In this document: one piece after another, positions 47,051-59,800 of the stretch
How the letters are laid out: every line of letters starts with the position of its first letter
Position numbering within the stretch: the first letter of the stretch is position 1
NCBI RefSeq assembly: GCF_011075055.1
Contig: NC_058145.1
Span: forward strand, 74,887 to 138,886
Length of the DNA stretch: 64,000 nt
Source of the DNA: Mangifera indica
Taxonomy: Eukaryota; Streptophyta; Magnoliopsida; Sapindales; Anacardiaceae
Reading direction: 5' to 3'
Translations under genes and position numbers: made by a program
The notes under the pieces: generated by a model
The model's database searches: none
What the model was told of the DNA's origin: nothing
The model's input: the letters and a program-made list of their open reading frames with translations, nothing else

Positions 47051-47690
47051 CATTCATTCATGCATTTAGAGCTTTTTTCAATCTTTCAAGCCATTAACAA
47101 TACCACCAAGCTTCCTGCTATTCCCTTCATATTTATGGGGAAGATCTGCCAGAGAAGATTGTTTATGGTTAAGCAGAAACGGAAATGTATAGTCCTACAT
47201 TCTACATTCAACATTTCATGCAATAATTCGAACACTTCAGCTATTGAAACTGTAGATGTGTTAAGTGACATTTAAATTAGGGTTGGAATAGAACTCTATT
47301 CCCAGATTGGTCATCAGAAAGTGGGTGGGTGGTTTCCACGCCGGAAAACAGCTAGGGAGGGAGGTAGGGAAAAGGCTAACCAATAGACTTTCTAGATTTA
47401 TTATCGAAAAATGATTACTTGGAAAAAATCAAATCCTATAAGAGAAAATGTAATTTTTCAAATTTTGAATGAAAAAAAAATTAATTTGTTAAATTAAAAG
47501 AGAAAAATAAGATAAAATTTTAGTTTTTTATAATTTTGTTAAATAACGGTTTTATCCTTAATTATAACATAATTTTAATAGAAATATGAATATTTGAGTT
47601 TTTGAAATTTTAGGATGAAAGTTTCAAAATACAGTAAACCTTGGGTGGGAATGAATCTTTAGCCTTGCCTAAATTACCTCACACATTATC
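47051..47690. other. Unassigned sequence between duplicated copies
   Basis: Contains a coding-like stretch near 47100-47170 (KLPAIPFIFMGKICQRR) that I cannot assign, then AT-rich sequence. Nothing else recognised. Confidence 0.3.
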
Positions 47691-47717
47691 ACGCAAGGAA
47701 CTACTAAGTTATTTTTA

Positions 47718-47880
47718 TCATATTTTCCAACTTGGTTGTAGGCTTGTCCAGTTTGCTTGACTAGTTCGAAGGACTTGGCATACGGTTGTGGACATGTACA
47801 GACTGTAGGTCAAGAGTAACAAACTGTCCCATATGTCGCCATAGGATCACTGTCGCCTTAGGTTATATTCTTGACAGCGG
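47718..47880 (+). pseudogene. RGLG RING-exon fragment without its intron
   Basis: Closely matches the last two exons of the RGLG gene at 60711-60935. The CATATTTTCCAACTTG intron end before the first of these exons is also present. The intron between the two exons (60768-60851 in the gene) is missing, with a few bases lost at the join. The reading frame is broken at the join and by a stop, so it is non-functional. Confidence 0.75.
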
Positions 47881-47924
47881 GGAGTTTTGGATTCAACTCA
47901 AGTTCGAGGTAGCCTCACTTTAGG

Positions 47925-48512
47925 CTATTTTAGCTCGAATTTACTCTTAATTGTTAAAGCAAAATAAGAAAAGATGAATTTTTCAACAAACTGATTTAGT
48001 AGAATTAACTAGATTATAGCATGAATTAGGGCTATTCTTATTTAAATTCGATTTGTTTGAACAGAACAACTATACAAATTTGAACAATTTGGATCAAATC
48101 CACTCTGACTCTTCAATTCTCTTCTACGGCATGGGGACACGAAAGGAGAAGGGAAACATATCTGCTTTTTTTTTTTTTCTCCCTTCTGAGAAGTATCCTT
48201 GTAACTTCGGTTGTTAGTGGGGCATCTTTTTCAACCAGTCAATACCTCATTCGCTTTTTCCACACCCTTACCATTTATTTAACTATATCATCACCTCTAT
48301 TAATCACACTTTCCATTATTCATGCATTTTTTTCCACATTCAACACTGACCCAAATCCAATAATCTTCAGAAAAAGCAAGTGAAGCTCTCTACTACCATG
48401 GAGACGTTCACACTTGATCAGTCCAAGCCAACCAATGAAGACATTGAAGAATCTTACAAAGAATGGTCTCTCTCAGTTCCCATCGAGTTGTACTTACATT
48501 AACAACTTCTTA
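47925..48512 (+). repeat. Duplicated segment, copy B (no MULE)
   Basis: The left part matches 34615-34887 (for example GCATGGGGA followed by GAAAGGAGAAGG) and the right part matches 46672-47050. It therefore shows the locus without the MULE. It lacks about 60 bp present in copy A (around 46800-46860) and reads GAGAAGTAT where copy A has the target duplication. Confidence 0.85.
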
Positions 48513-48663
48513 GGAAAGGACTCTTATTAGCCAATGGGATGTCGAAACTTGTAAGTCATATGGGAGTCTAGGACCCAATAGTTGCCCATGTCAGCAAAAG
48601 CAAGTCTTCAAGAAGGAAAATTTCCTTCTACTCTCAGTTTCAGCACATTCTTGTAAGAGAAGG

Positions 48664-48670
<7 letters not shown>

Positions 48671-48739
<69 letters not shown>
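48671..48739. repeat. CA then TA dinucleotide microsatellite
   Basis: A run of about 21 CA units passes directly into about 12 TA units, roughly 40 bp before a TATA-like motif and about 120 bp before the presumed first RDR1 leader exon ends. Confidence 0.95.
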
Positions 48740-48780
48740 TGACAACGAATAGTATTAGTAATGGTGTTACTATTTTGCTC

Positions 48781-48789
48781 CATATATAC
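48781..48789 (+). promoter_or_regulatory. Possible TATA box of RDR1
   Basis: CATATATAC precedes an untranslated exon that appears to end at a GTAAGT donor (48863). A leader intron then runs to an acceptor near 49177. Position only. Confidence 0.35.
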
Positions 48790-49247
48790 CTTCCTTGATC
48801 ACCATTTGATTCTCACAGAGCGATAGAGTGTTGATTGATTATTGATAATTCTACGAGCACTTGTAAGTAAATCCCTGCTTAAATTCTTTCTGTTTCTTTG
48901 ATTAAGTTCTTTGCTTATTGATATTTCCTTTGTTGTGTAATGTATGAACTAGTTTATATGTTGCTGTGAATTTGATGCTTTTTTGAGATTTAAATTGCTT
49001 CTGAGTTTTTTTCATTTCTCTATCTTGTTAAACAGTCTGTTCAGTTCCTTTTTTTTTTAAATGGGTGGTAGCATGTACTTCGTTAGACATTGACGACTTA
49101 TAAGAAACTATCTACTAGGGCATGGCCTCAAAAGTTCATTTTCAGTTCAACATTGTTCATGTGTAATATATTTGCAGAGAATAACTTTGTTAGAGTTGCT
49201 AACTTTTGTGTTGGATATGGAACTGCAGTTGAAATTGTCACGACGAA

Positions 49248-52200
49248 ATGGCTAAGACAATCAGCTTGTTTGGCTTTGCTTCAATTAAGCCTGAAATAGC
49301 AGTTAAGGAATTTGTGGAGGGATACACGGGTAAAGGAACAGTCTATGATGTGGTTAAGGTTGAGCAAAAAAAAGGTTCAAGGGCATACGCCATAGTTGAA
49401 TTCACAACCATGGAAGCTGCAGAGTATATCGTGTCCATGGCTGCTGAACGACTTATATGGGATGGAGATTCTTATCTGAAAGCTCGTTATGTTGACCATG
49501 ATAGAAATTCAGCTATGGAGAAAACCCCACAGGACAGGACTGATAACGCAAGATTGAACTTTGGCTGCCAGATTTCAGAGGAGAAGTTTTATGTGCTCTG
49601 GTCACAGGAAAATGTTTCTGTGAAATTTGACTCGGATCTCAGAAATTTTAGCTTCTTTCTATCTTATGATTCTGTGGATTATAAGCTTAAGGTTCCGTAT
49701 GAGACAATTTGGCAAATCCAGCTACAACGCCCACATGATCAGTCTGTGAAGTTTCTTGTCATCCAGGTTAGCCATCAAAAAAAGTTATTATTATGAAATT
49801 TTGTGTTAGCATTTGACAAAAATGAGTAAAACTACTTAATGTCCACCGTGTCCATTGCACACGTAAATGTTTCTGAGACTTCCTGAATATGGCTTTCTTC
49901 TAAAAGAACTCTACTTATTCTTTGATAGTTGAACTATATGTCATCTGGTACGCCATTTATCTAATTTCTTTGCTTTTTTGGTTGTTACATGTCAAAGTTG
50001 TTTTCTTTACTTCAAAATAGCAATTTATTTCTTTTATTTATTAAATTAATTTCCTTTTCTTTCTCTTGATAGTTATATGGTGCTCCTCTTATTTATAAGA
50101 GAGAAAGCCACTGGGACCGGACAGTTGATTTTACTCCATCCTCCAGCATTGGACAATCATCTGCTATGTGTTTGGAGCTTCCAGGCGGGGATCATGTTCC
50201 AAAAGCTCTGAAAGATTTCTTTTTCTACAAAGAAAGTCCAGGGAAGTTCAGTCTAAAGAAAGGTTCTACTTTCTCCTGCAATTCTGATCTTGTTCCAATT
50301 ATAAGTCCACCACAAGGCATCGACTTGCCATTTAAGATCTTGTTCAAAATCAATTCCTTGATTCAGCACGGTTGTATTCCTGGGCCAGTACTTGATGTCA
50401 AGTTCTTTCGCTTCTTTGATCCAAGCAGAATGGATATAGCATTCATAGAACATGCATTGGAGAAGCTGTTTAATCTAAGAGAATGCTGCTATGATCCTGT
50501 AAGCTGGCTCAAAGATCAATACAAAAACTATTCTAAGTCTAAGACACTTCTTGGATCACCTCCCATTGCCTTGGATGATGGGCTAGCGTATGTGCACAAG
50601 GTTTTTGTAACCCCCACAAAAATTTACTTTCGTGGTCCAGAAGTCAGTCTGTCCAATCGTGTCTTACGCAGTTATCCTGATGACATTGATAATTTTCTTC
50701 GTGTTTCATTTGTTGATGAGGATATGGATAGATTGTTTTCAACAGTTTTATCTCCTAAGGCATCAGGAAAAAAGCGTACTAGAATTTATCAGAGGATACT
50801 GTCAACTCTCCGAAATGGCATAGTCATCGGAGACAAAAAGTTTGAAACTCTTGCTTTCTCAAATAGTCAAGTTAGAGAGAATACTTTATGGATGTTTGCA
50901 TCTAGACCTGGGCTTACTGCAGCAGATATTAGAAAGAGCTTGGGTGATTTTCGTGAGATAAAAAATGTGGCAAGATTTGCAGCCAGACTTGGTCAGTCTT
51001 TGAGCGCATCCAGGGTTGCTGTGCCTGTTGATAGGAAGGACATCGAAATCATTCCTGATGTAGAAGTCAAAAGGAAAGGAATTAAATATGTTTTCTCTGA
51101 TGGGATCGGAAAAATATCTTCTGAATTAGCCCAAGAAGTGGCTAAAAAATGTGGTTTCACAAGTTATACTCCATCTGCATTCCAGATACGATATGCTGGG
51201 TTCAAAGGTGTTGTAGCTGTTGATCCAAATTCTTCAGTGAAATTATCATTAAGACACAGTATGTTAAAATACGAATCAGACAGCACTAGTCTGGATATTT
51301 TGGACAATAGCAAATATCAGTCTTATTTTCTAAATCGCCAGTTGATCACCCTTCTCTCGACGCTTGGTATAAAAGATGGTGTTTTTGAAAGGAAGCAGAG
51401 AGAGGCCATAGCTCAATTAGATGCTATTTTGACAGACCCTTCAAGGGCACTTGAGGCGCTTGGATTGATGTGTTCAGGGGAGAGTGCAAATGTTCTCAAG
51501 GAAATGCTTAAGTGTGATTATAGGCCAGATGAAGAACCGTTTCTCTCACTGATGCTGCAGACATACCGTGCATCAAGTCTGCAGGACTTGCGAACTAAAG
51601 CAAGGATATTTCTTCCCAAAGGACGAAATATGATGGGAACTCTGGATGAGACAGGGACGTTAAAATATGGACAGATCTTTGTGCAATATTCTCACTCCAG
51701 ATCTAGTCATTTTTCGGATGATTTCTACTTCCAGTCTCGTGGAAACGCATCAAATCAAACTAGTGTTTGTGAAGGAAAGGTGGTGGTTGCTAAAAATCCA
51801 TGCCTCCATCCAGGAGATATGCGCGTTTTAGAAGCTGTGGATGTGCCAGCTTTGCACCACATGGTTGATTGTGTGGTTTTCCCAGCAAAAGGAAAACGGT
51901 AAACCTGCTTTGCACCACATGTTAGATGTTTCTGAAACTGAATTACTTGAATAATTTCAAGGCATATAGATTCTTTATGTTCGGTATAGTGTTTATATCC
52001 TAGATTACATGAAATATATTTGCATACATGTATTTACTAATATTTGTTCTGCCCTATTTTCCTGCTTGGTGAGTTTATAAATTTATACAGTGTAAGCTCA
52101 AGAAATTCCTAAATCCTGTATCTATTATCCTAATGATTATGCATGATTATCAATTTAGAAACTGACACTGGTTTCATTATTGATTAGGCTCCATCCAAAT

Positions 52201-53903
52201 GAATGTTCAGGAAGTGACCTTGATGGAGACATGTATTTTGTATGTTGGGATCCTGATCTCATTCCTCCTTATCAGTTTCGGCCCATGGATTATACCCCTG
52301 GAAAAGCTAAGGTTTTCCATCGTGATGTTACGATTGAGGTATTGCTCAACTTATAGCATCATGCATGTTAAGATTTATTTAGTCACATTCTTGAATCAAC
52401 TCTTACTAGTTTCATTTGAATTTAATTTCTGCAAGTACACTACAATGAGATAGGCATCTCAGCAATAAGTCTTACGATCTGTCATTGCAATTTCCTTCAT
52501 TGCAACATTTTTCATATGAAATTGCAACAAAACATATATCATTTTGTCCTCACCATTGATTTGTTAAACTAAATTTTCTCTGTAATTGATGTGCAGTTTG
52601 TTTCTCTTGGCTGCTGTCTCTACACTTTCTATTGAGTTTTCTGTAATATAATATAGTGAACTAATCATTGATATTGCGCCTTGAATTTTTGTCTTACAGC
52701 GCTCTTTTAGTAGACTATTCTCTTATAAATAGGTAAAAGTCACCTAGTTGTAACAATTAGTTGATGTAATGATTGATTGATTAGTTGCTTGGGGTTTTGA
52801 GCACATCACTTGGGTTGAGCCGAACCAACCCAAATATTTGTATGTTCCTTGTTTTGAGGTTGCTCTATATTGTTTGCAAGTTTGGGCGTTGCATGTTTTA
52901 TTACCCAACACTAGTATTCTACTATTGCTGGAAGCGTAACTCGATAGCTTCAGAGAGTCTATGATTGGTAATTAGGATACTCCTATGAAACATTTCATGA
53001 GATTGAGAATGATTTCTATTTCAGTATGCATCAGATTGTAACAGTAAATGGTGGTGTTTGATCAATGCTGTAGTCTTTTGGCTTAACATATATATCATTG
53101 TGCTGCAGGATGTTGAGGAGTACTTCGTTGACTTTATTGTCAATGACAGCTTGGGCATAATCAATCATGCCCATGTTGTCTTTGCAGATAAAGAACCTGA
53201 GAAAGCAAGGAGTACGCAATGTCTTCAGCTTGCCCGCCAAGCCTCCATTGCTGTGGATTTTCCAAAAACTGGTGTGGCAGCAAAAATACCAAGTGAACTT
53301 CGTGTCGATAAATATCCAGACTTCATGGATAAGCCTGACTATATGACCTATCAATCAGAGCGTGTGATGGGAAGGCTGTATCGAGAGGTAAAAGGCATTG
53401 CACCACATGCAACTGCTATCAAATCCTTCACAAAGGAAATTGCATTGAGGTCTTTTGATTCTGATATGGAAGTTGATGGTTTCAAGAAATATGTCATTGA
53501 AGCTCTCCATTACAAATGCAAGTATGATACTCGGCTGAGTAACCTGATGAAGCATTATGGAATTGAGACTGAGGCAGAAATAGTTAGTGGATACATCATT
53601 AAAATAGCAAAAGGTTTTGATAAAAGAGGGGATTTGGATACAATTACTTCTGCCACAAGGTCCATAAGGAAGGAAGCTAGGGCCTGGTTCAACGAGTCTA
53701 GTGAGTCAGGTTCTAGTAATTCTGATGGTAATGATGCATATGCAAAGGCTTCAGCATGGTATTATGTAACATACCATCATAGTTATTGGGGTTACTGCAT
53801 CAAAGAAGGAATTAGCCGTGAACATTTCCTCAGTTTTCCATGGTGCATTTATGATACGCTCATTGAGATCAAGGAAAAAAAAAAAAGAAAAATGAGCGGC
53901 TAA
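49248..53903 (+). CDS. RDR1: RNA-dependent RNA polymerase 1 (RDR1)
   Basis: Cellular RNA-dependent RNA polymerase of the plant silencing pathway, which makes double-stranded RNA from single-stranded templates for Dicer-like enzymes; RDR1 members act in antiviral and stress responses and are often salicylate-induced. Four coding exons, 49248-49766, 50073-51898, 52188-52338 and 53109-53903, phases matching, give about 1096 residues, near the usual RDR1 length. An RRM-like N-terminal domain (MAKTISLFGFAS) comes first. The polymerase core follows (YVFSDGIGKIS, FQIRYAGFKGVVAVDP). The catalytic DLDGD signature of eukaryotic RDRs is intact near residue 792 (GSDLDGDMYFVCWD). The C-terminal helical part is in exon 4. 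A non-coding first exon with a leader intron is likely upstream. Assignment to RDR1 rather than RDR2/RDR6 rests on overall resemblance and the N-terminus. Confidence 0.95.
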
Positions 53904-54211
53904 GAGCAAGTGATGGACATTATTTTTCATCACTAGTGTGCCATTTCAGTAACGAATTGCACTTTTAGTTGGTGGAGCGATTTAAATGGTGTTCAGTACC
54001 TAAGTATCTGCGTACGCTTGTTCCTATATAATAAAGCTACATGTGTAATAGCAACTTTAGTTCCTTTACTCTATGGTGGAAGTGTGTTGTTTTATAATGT
54101 ATTTTTTCAGAAGTGTGTTGTGTGTTTAATACTGGAAACCTGTATTCAGTTCATGTAATAAAATAAATGTCTGGTTTGTTGCGTGATCTCTTGGAATTTG
54201 CTTTGTTTAGC
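53904..54211. other. RDR1 3' region
   Basis: 3' UTR with AATAAA-like motifs near 54034 and 54161, then the start of the RDR1 pseudogene fragment. Confidence 0.5.
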
Positions 54212-55209
54212 ATAGTAGAGTTTATCAAAGAATAATATCCACTATAGGAAATGGCATAGCTATTTGTGATAAGAAGTTTGGAACTCTTTCATTTTCAAAT
54301 AGTCAATTAAAAATAATTCTTTGTGGATGTTTGGGTCTAGACTCTAGACCTGGTCTTGCTGGAGCTGATATCAGGGAGCAGATGAGTGATTTTCTTGAGA
54401 CCAAGAATGTGGGGAAATGTGCAGCTAGATGGGTCAGCCTTTCGGTGCATCCATTGAAGTTTGGCATGTTTATAACAAAGAATATAATACCATCCCTGAT
54501 GTGGAAACTCAGAGGGATGGAAATACATATGTTTTTTACTGACGGAACTGAAAAGATATCTGCTGAATTATCTCAAATAGTGGCTAGAAAATGTGGCATA
54601 ACAGCCTTTTAGATTCAATATGGTGGATAAAAAGGTGTTGTTTCTGTGGATCCAAATTAATCAGTAAAATTTAGAAACAGTATGTTGAAATACAAATTGA
54701 AAAGCACTAGCCTGGATGTTTTGAAATTGAGCAAGTATCAACCTTGACTTCTTAATTGCCAGTTGATAACCCTTTTGTCTACCCTCAAAATTTAAGATTG
54801 TGTTTTCAAAAGGAAGCAGAAAGAGTTCATATCTAAATTAGACGCTATTTTAACGGATCCCTTGAGGACACATGCAGCACTGGAATTCATGTCTACATGG
54901 GAGAACACAAATTTTAATATGAAATGGCTATTTCTTGGTTATGATGGGATGTCTTGATGAAACAGTGACTTCGGAGTATGTGAGGTGTTTGTGCAATAAT
55001 CTGGCACTGGTACTCAGTTTTCTGACAATTTTTTTTATATGATTAGTGGCAATAGATCAGTTCAACATAATATTGTTGACAGACAAGCAGTTGTTGCAAA
55101 AAACCTTGTCTGCTTCCAGGAGACGTGTAAGTTTTAAGTGCTGTGAATGTGCAGGCTTTGCACCACATGGTGGATTGCATTGTTTTCCCATTGAAAGGAA
55201 AGAGATAAG
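54212..55209 (+). pseudogene. Decayed tandem copy of RDR1 exon 2
   Basis: Homologous to about 50784-51898 of the RDR1 gene. Shared landmarks are the IGDKKFETLAFSNSQ, RPGLTAADIR, TDGTEKISAELSQ and ALHHMVDCVVFPAKGK regions in altered form. Many stops, small indels and frame changes are present. The end, GGAAAGAGATAAG, shows the former donor GT mutated. Only part of exon 2 is present, with no upstream or downstream exon, so it is a partial tandem duplicate. Confidence 0.85.
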
Positions 55210-56824
55210 ACTTATTCTAGCTACAATACTTTTTCCATCTAGATGTTTATGAAAGTGGTTTAAAATCATATAATTAGATGATTTTCAAAGTAAATCATAC
55301 GGGCTTTCTATTTACAGTATTATTGTTTGCTAATTAATTCTGTACACTCTAGTTGGTTTAGTTAGTAAAACGAAGAGGCAAAACAGGACACCTTTTCATT
55401 AACATCTCCTTTCTTAGTCTCATTCATTGCGTTGTCATTTGACTCAAAATTCATCAATACTAGATTTTAAATTGACAATGAACAACTTTATAAATAATTT
55501 CCCTTGTTTGTCTCACATTTTATAGAATATAAATTGAGTTGTGACTCCTTAAAGTTTGATTCCCCTGTCTCAGCATGTTCTATAGCTAGCACTAAAAAAA
55601 TCTCGAACTGTTTATAACCAACATGGCCATTAAAGTGCTCCCATCACTCAATCAGTTGGATATTTTATAATGCTATGAAGTAACTTGGAAATTTCACAAT
55701 GTTGCAGAAGAACTCGATGCTCCAAGCAAAGCAAATTTAGTTATAGTGGAACTGAGCTTCCTCATGCCTGACTTAAAGACCAGATAATATTCTAAATGCC
55801 TCAATTTGTTTTTATTCTCAGATTCCAATAGCTGCTTTTACTGGTGTAAAATCAAATATGCAATATACCCATAAAAAAAATTTATCTTTCATGCTTGCAA
55901 GATAGCTGTTGCTTATTTTGAATAATTGAAATTGACCATGACATAGTGAGTATTTGCCTTGGAAAAAAATTTTTTCCTCTATGTTTTTCTCCACAAGTCA
56001 AGGTCTCTCACAAGTGTTTGTAATATTTTAATCGGTGAAAACATAAATGTGCAACAGACTCAGTAGCGCTGCCCCAGTCTTTGTATTAAGTAATGGCTGC
56101 CAGTCTTGTGGCAAAATTCCACAAAGTACAGGGGTAGGTGGGACTGAGTTAAGAGTTGGGGTTACCTTGCAAGGTCTCCAGCAGCTGGGTTTAACAGATC
56201 TCTTTACTTCTCATTCGCATGTGGTAAGTGTCAACTATCTAATACCTTTTGGTCTGATTTCACTGCTCTACTTTTTTTTTTGTGTGTGTGTGTTGGAGCT
56301 GCGAATATTTTCTTGTTCGAAAAAAGATTGTTTTAACACTACAAACTTCCAAAACCATCTTCAGCATACCATTTTTCATGCTCAAGGAATTGAGAATGGA
56401 AGTTTGGGTTAATGGATTGATCCATTGTTCTACATGTTTCCTCCACTTCCTCTGTGTTGGCCCCAAAATAACTATAATACCCCTCATGTTTTTTTTTTTT
56501 TTAAACTTTTATTGAGTAATAATATATATATACAATTAATATGATCATGAACATCACTTGACATTAAAAATATGGTTGAGACTTTACAAGGGGTAGCCTC
56601 TGGTAACTAGAGTTACTGGCTTCTCTGCACCTTTGAGCTTTCGGTGTCTCAATATTTCAGATTCTTTGGTAGACTCAAAGATAGCATTATTCGCACGTAA
56701 ATTAAGCATCTTCTTGAGGGCCAAAGCTTCTTCTTCCCTTTGCATCTTTCTTTTACTTTTTCTCGTCTATATAATCTCCGTATTAGCTTTGTTTGCAGTT
56801 TTTATACATGTGAAGGAAGATGGT
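55210..56824. other. Intergenic region before RGLG
   Basis: Holds no recognised gene. A stretch near 56050-56230 (frame with GVTLQGLQQLGLTDLF) followed by GTAAGT looks exon-like but has no recognised family. The RGLG leader probably starts near 56600. Confidence 0.35.
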
Positions 56825-59800
56825 ATGGGCAACGTTTTTGCCATCCATAAGCGTCAGCAGCCAATTAACAACAGTAACCCCGAGTTAAATCGCAGGACAA
56901 CTAGCAGTCACATAAGTTCTAGAGGGAAATCTGAAATTATTAGCACAAATCGCAGCATGTCACGACAACCATCAACCTCTGTAACCGTGAGTGGTACTGG
57001 TCCAAAGATGAAGAGGAGCAACAACATAAAGAACAAGTATTCTTTTATCCCTGACAATTTCACAACCCTTGAAGAGGTTCATATTTCTCTTCTCTTGACT
57101 TTCGTCTTTGCTTTCTTTCTTCAATGTTGTGGAGTAGTGTAGTTGTTTGTTCTCGGATAGAAAGGTAGATATATATCCATATCATGCATTTAATAATGCA
57201 ATTTGATATGATATATGTATGTATGTATATGACAGGATAGAGTATTTTCACCCAATGCTGTCATCTTCAACTTTATCTCTTTGTTCAATAATTGAGTACA
57301 TATATGGTGTCACCCAATGCCTGTATTACTGATTATTCTTCTAATAAAATTGTTCATCTTTTTAGTTATATTATTTTATCAGTTAGAACAAGCTTTGATT
57401 CAGTTCCAATCCAATTTTACTTATCATATTATTATGAACTCAATATTTGAAGATTATCCCAATCTAATGCTAGTGTTTAGTTGGCCAAACTTTTGCTGGA
57501 ATTATAATTTTTTTTTTTTTTTAAAAAGTAAACATATATATTAACAATATAAGTCTTTTTATCAAGAGGATTTATTAAAAAATAACAGCCTATACTCATC
57601 TTTTTCGACAAAAATAACAGCCTAAAAAACAAATTAAACTATTTAAAACCTTCATAACAAGGGCAAAGATAAACTTACATCGTGTTATAATTGGTTAGGT
57701 GAGAAACACGTTTTCAGTCAAGTCAACACGGTTTGGTTTTTCGGTAGTGGGAAAGTGCTGTCATGTAATTAATGGTCTTTCTCTTATCTTCAAATGTGAG
57801 TGCTTGTTGGACTACTTGTTTGCTAATAGTGAATCACGTGGGATCCATTTTAATCACCATTTCTTTTCTTTTTCTTCTTTTGTTTAATAATTTATTGCAT
57901 TTCTCTTTATGGGTATTCTCCTTTTTAATTCTTTGATCTTATCACAAGGATGTTCTTCCATTCTAATCCCTTTGCTACAAGTCCTTGTCTAGGGCTTATT
58001 TAGGACTCACCACATGAGAGAATTCTATAGCATCACAATTAGGGTTTCAAATGAATTGAGTCTAGTCTGGCTCTGTTATTGTCAAGCCAATCTTGACCTT
58101 ATTTTTTCTTGGCTTAATGAGCCCACTAGCTTGCGGCTTTTTACAATTCCCCCTGTACTTTTATATCTGATCCCGTCAGCTTTTAAATTTTGAACATAAA
58201 CCCACACCAAATCTTGAATATAGGAGGATAACTAATAAATATGAGTGAAGATGTTTTACTGTAATTTTATTAGTTAAGTTTGAGTTCAATGATACTCGGT
58301 TCAATTCGATTGCAGCACTAATCACAATGATAGCCCAAACCAATACAAATATTTATAACCATCAACTAATTGTAAAGTAGAAAATGGTTTTAAAAATTGA
58401 GAGGGAGCATAAATTTTGTGCCAAGTTTTGGGTTTCTTGACTGAAAACACCACCCACTTATCTAGGAATCTTATATGCCGTACACTAATAAAAGAAGGCC
58501 TAGTGTTAGCATTATGAGATTCTTGCATACGGTCTGGTTTTCTAGTTCTTACAAAATATATAAAGCCAACAACTCTCGACATTCCTTGTATTCTGCATCG
58601 GAAATTCATTCTCTTTTTGCTAATCATTTTCCATACTGGTTTCCTACAAAAATTATATTACTTAAAAGTTATACAAGTCATGTTAATGAGTTTCTGAAGC
58701 TTGAGAAATGGTATATCCTGTTTTCAGGTAACAATAGCCTTGAGGGATGCTGGATTAGAATCTTCCAATCTCATTCTTGGAATCGATTTCACAAAAAGCA
58801 ATGAATGGACTGGTATACATTATTGTTCCCGGAATATGGTTAATTTGAGTGAAACTGAAGTCCTTTCATCTTAAAAGAGAGCACGCATGCACATCTCTTT
58901 TTCATATTCGTGCAACCCCTAGGGAAATTGAACATTTAAACTTAGGAAACAAAAAATAAGTACATCCATTGTATCAATGTAAGATCAATCAAGGAAAGCA
59001 TGTCATGTTAATGCAAGTCAAGTATTTCCAAATTTCTCCAAAATTTGGCATTAGTTCATGTTTAATAAATATTTTGAGCTCATGCATTTACTATGTATTT
59101 CTATTGAAACTAATGCATTCATGTTATTATTAAAGGCAAAATATCATTTAATAATCGGAGCCTTCATGCCATTGGAGACACCCCTAATCCATATGAAACA
59201 GCGATCTCTATAATTGGAAAGACAATTGCCCCCTTTGATGAAGACAACTTGATCCCTTGTTTTGGCTTTGGTGATGGTAAGTTGTGTTGTTTATTTCCTC
59301 TACAAGGTTAATCTTTTGACTCTTTCTCTCCCAATCAAAAGAATGAATCTAATTTTTTGTTTTTTCATAACAGCAACAACACATGATCAAGAAGTGTTTA
59401 GTTTTCACAGTGATCATACTCCTTGCCATGGTTTTGAAGAAGTATTATCATGCTACCGAAAGATAGTTCCAAGCTTGCGACTTTCAGGTTAGTTCTCTAT
59501 GATCAAATGAATAGAATGATTTGCTTATCTGAAAAATGACAGCTTAATAAGTATAATGTATTTGTTTTAAGGGCCAACTTCTTATGCACCGGTGATTGAA
59601 GCTGCAATCGACATTGTAGAGAAGAGTGGCGGGCAGTACCATGTATTGGTTATAGTTGCAGATGGCCAGGTTGAATCTAAAGTCCTGTATCTCTGCCTGT
59701 CTCACAGAATTGTGCACCACTTACATCTTTTTTATCACTGTGTTTTCTTTTACCGTGAAGGTGACTAGGAGTGTCGATACACATCCTAGAGAACTTAGTC

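Noticed and set aside
58322..58804. Open frames within the first RGLG intron
   Set aside because: They overlap the intron and the true second exon (58728-58812) read in another context; a weak similarity of the minus frame to RNase H was too poor to support.
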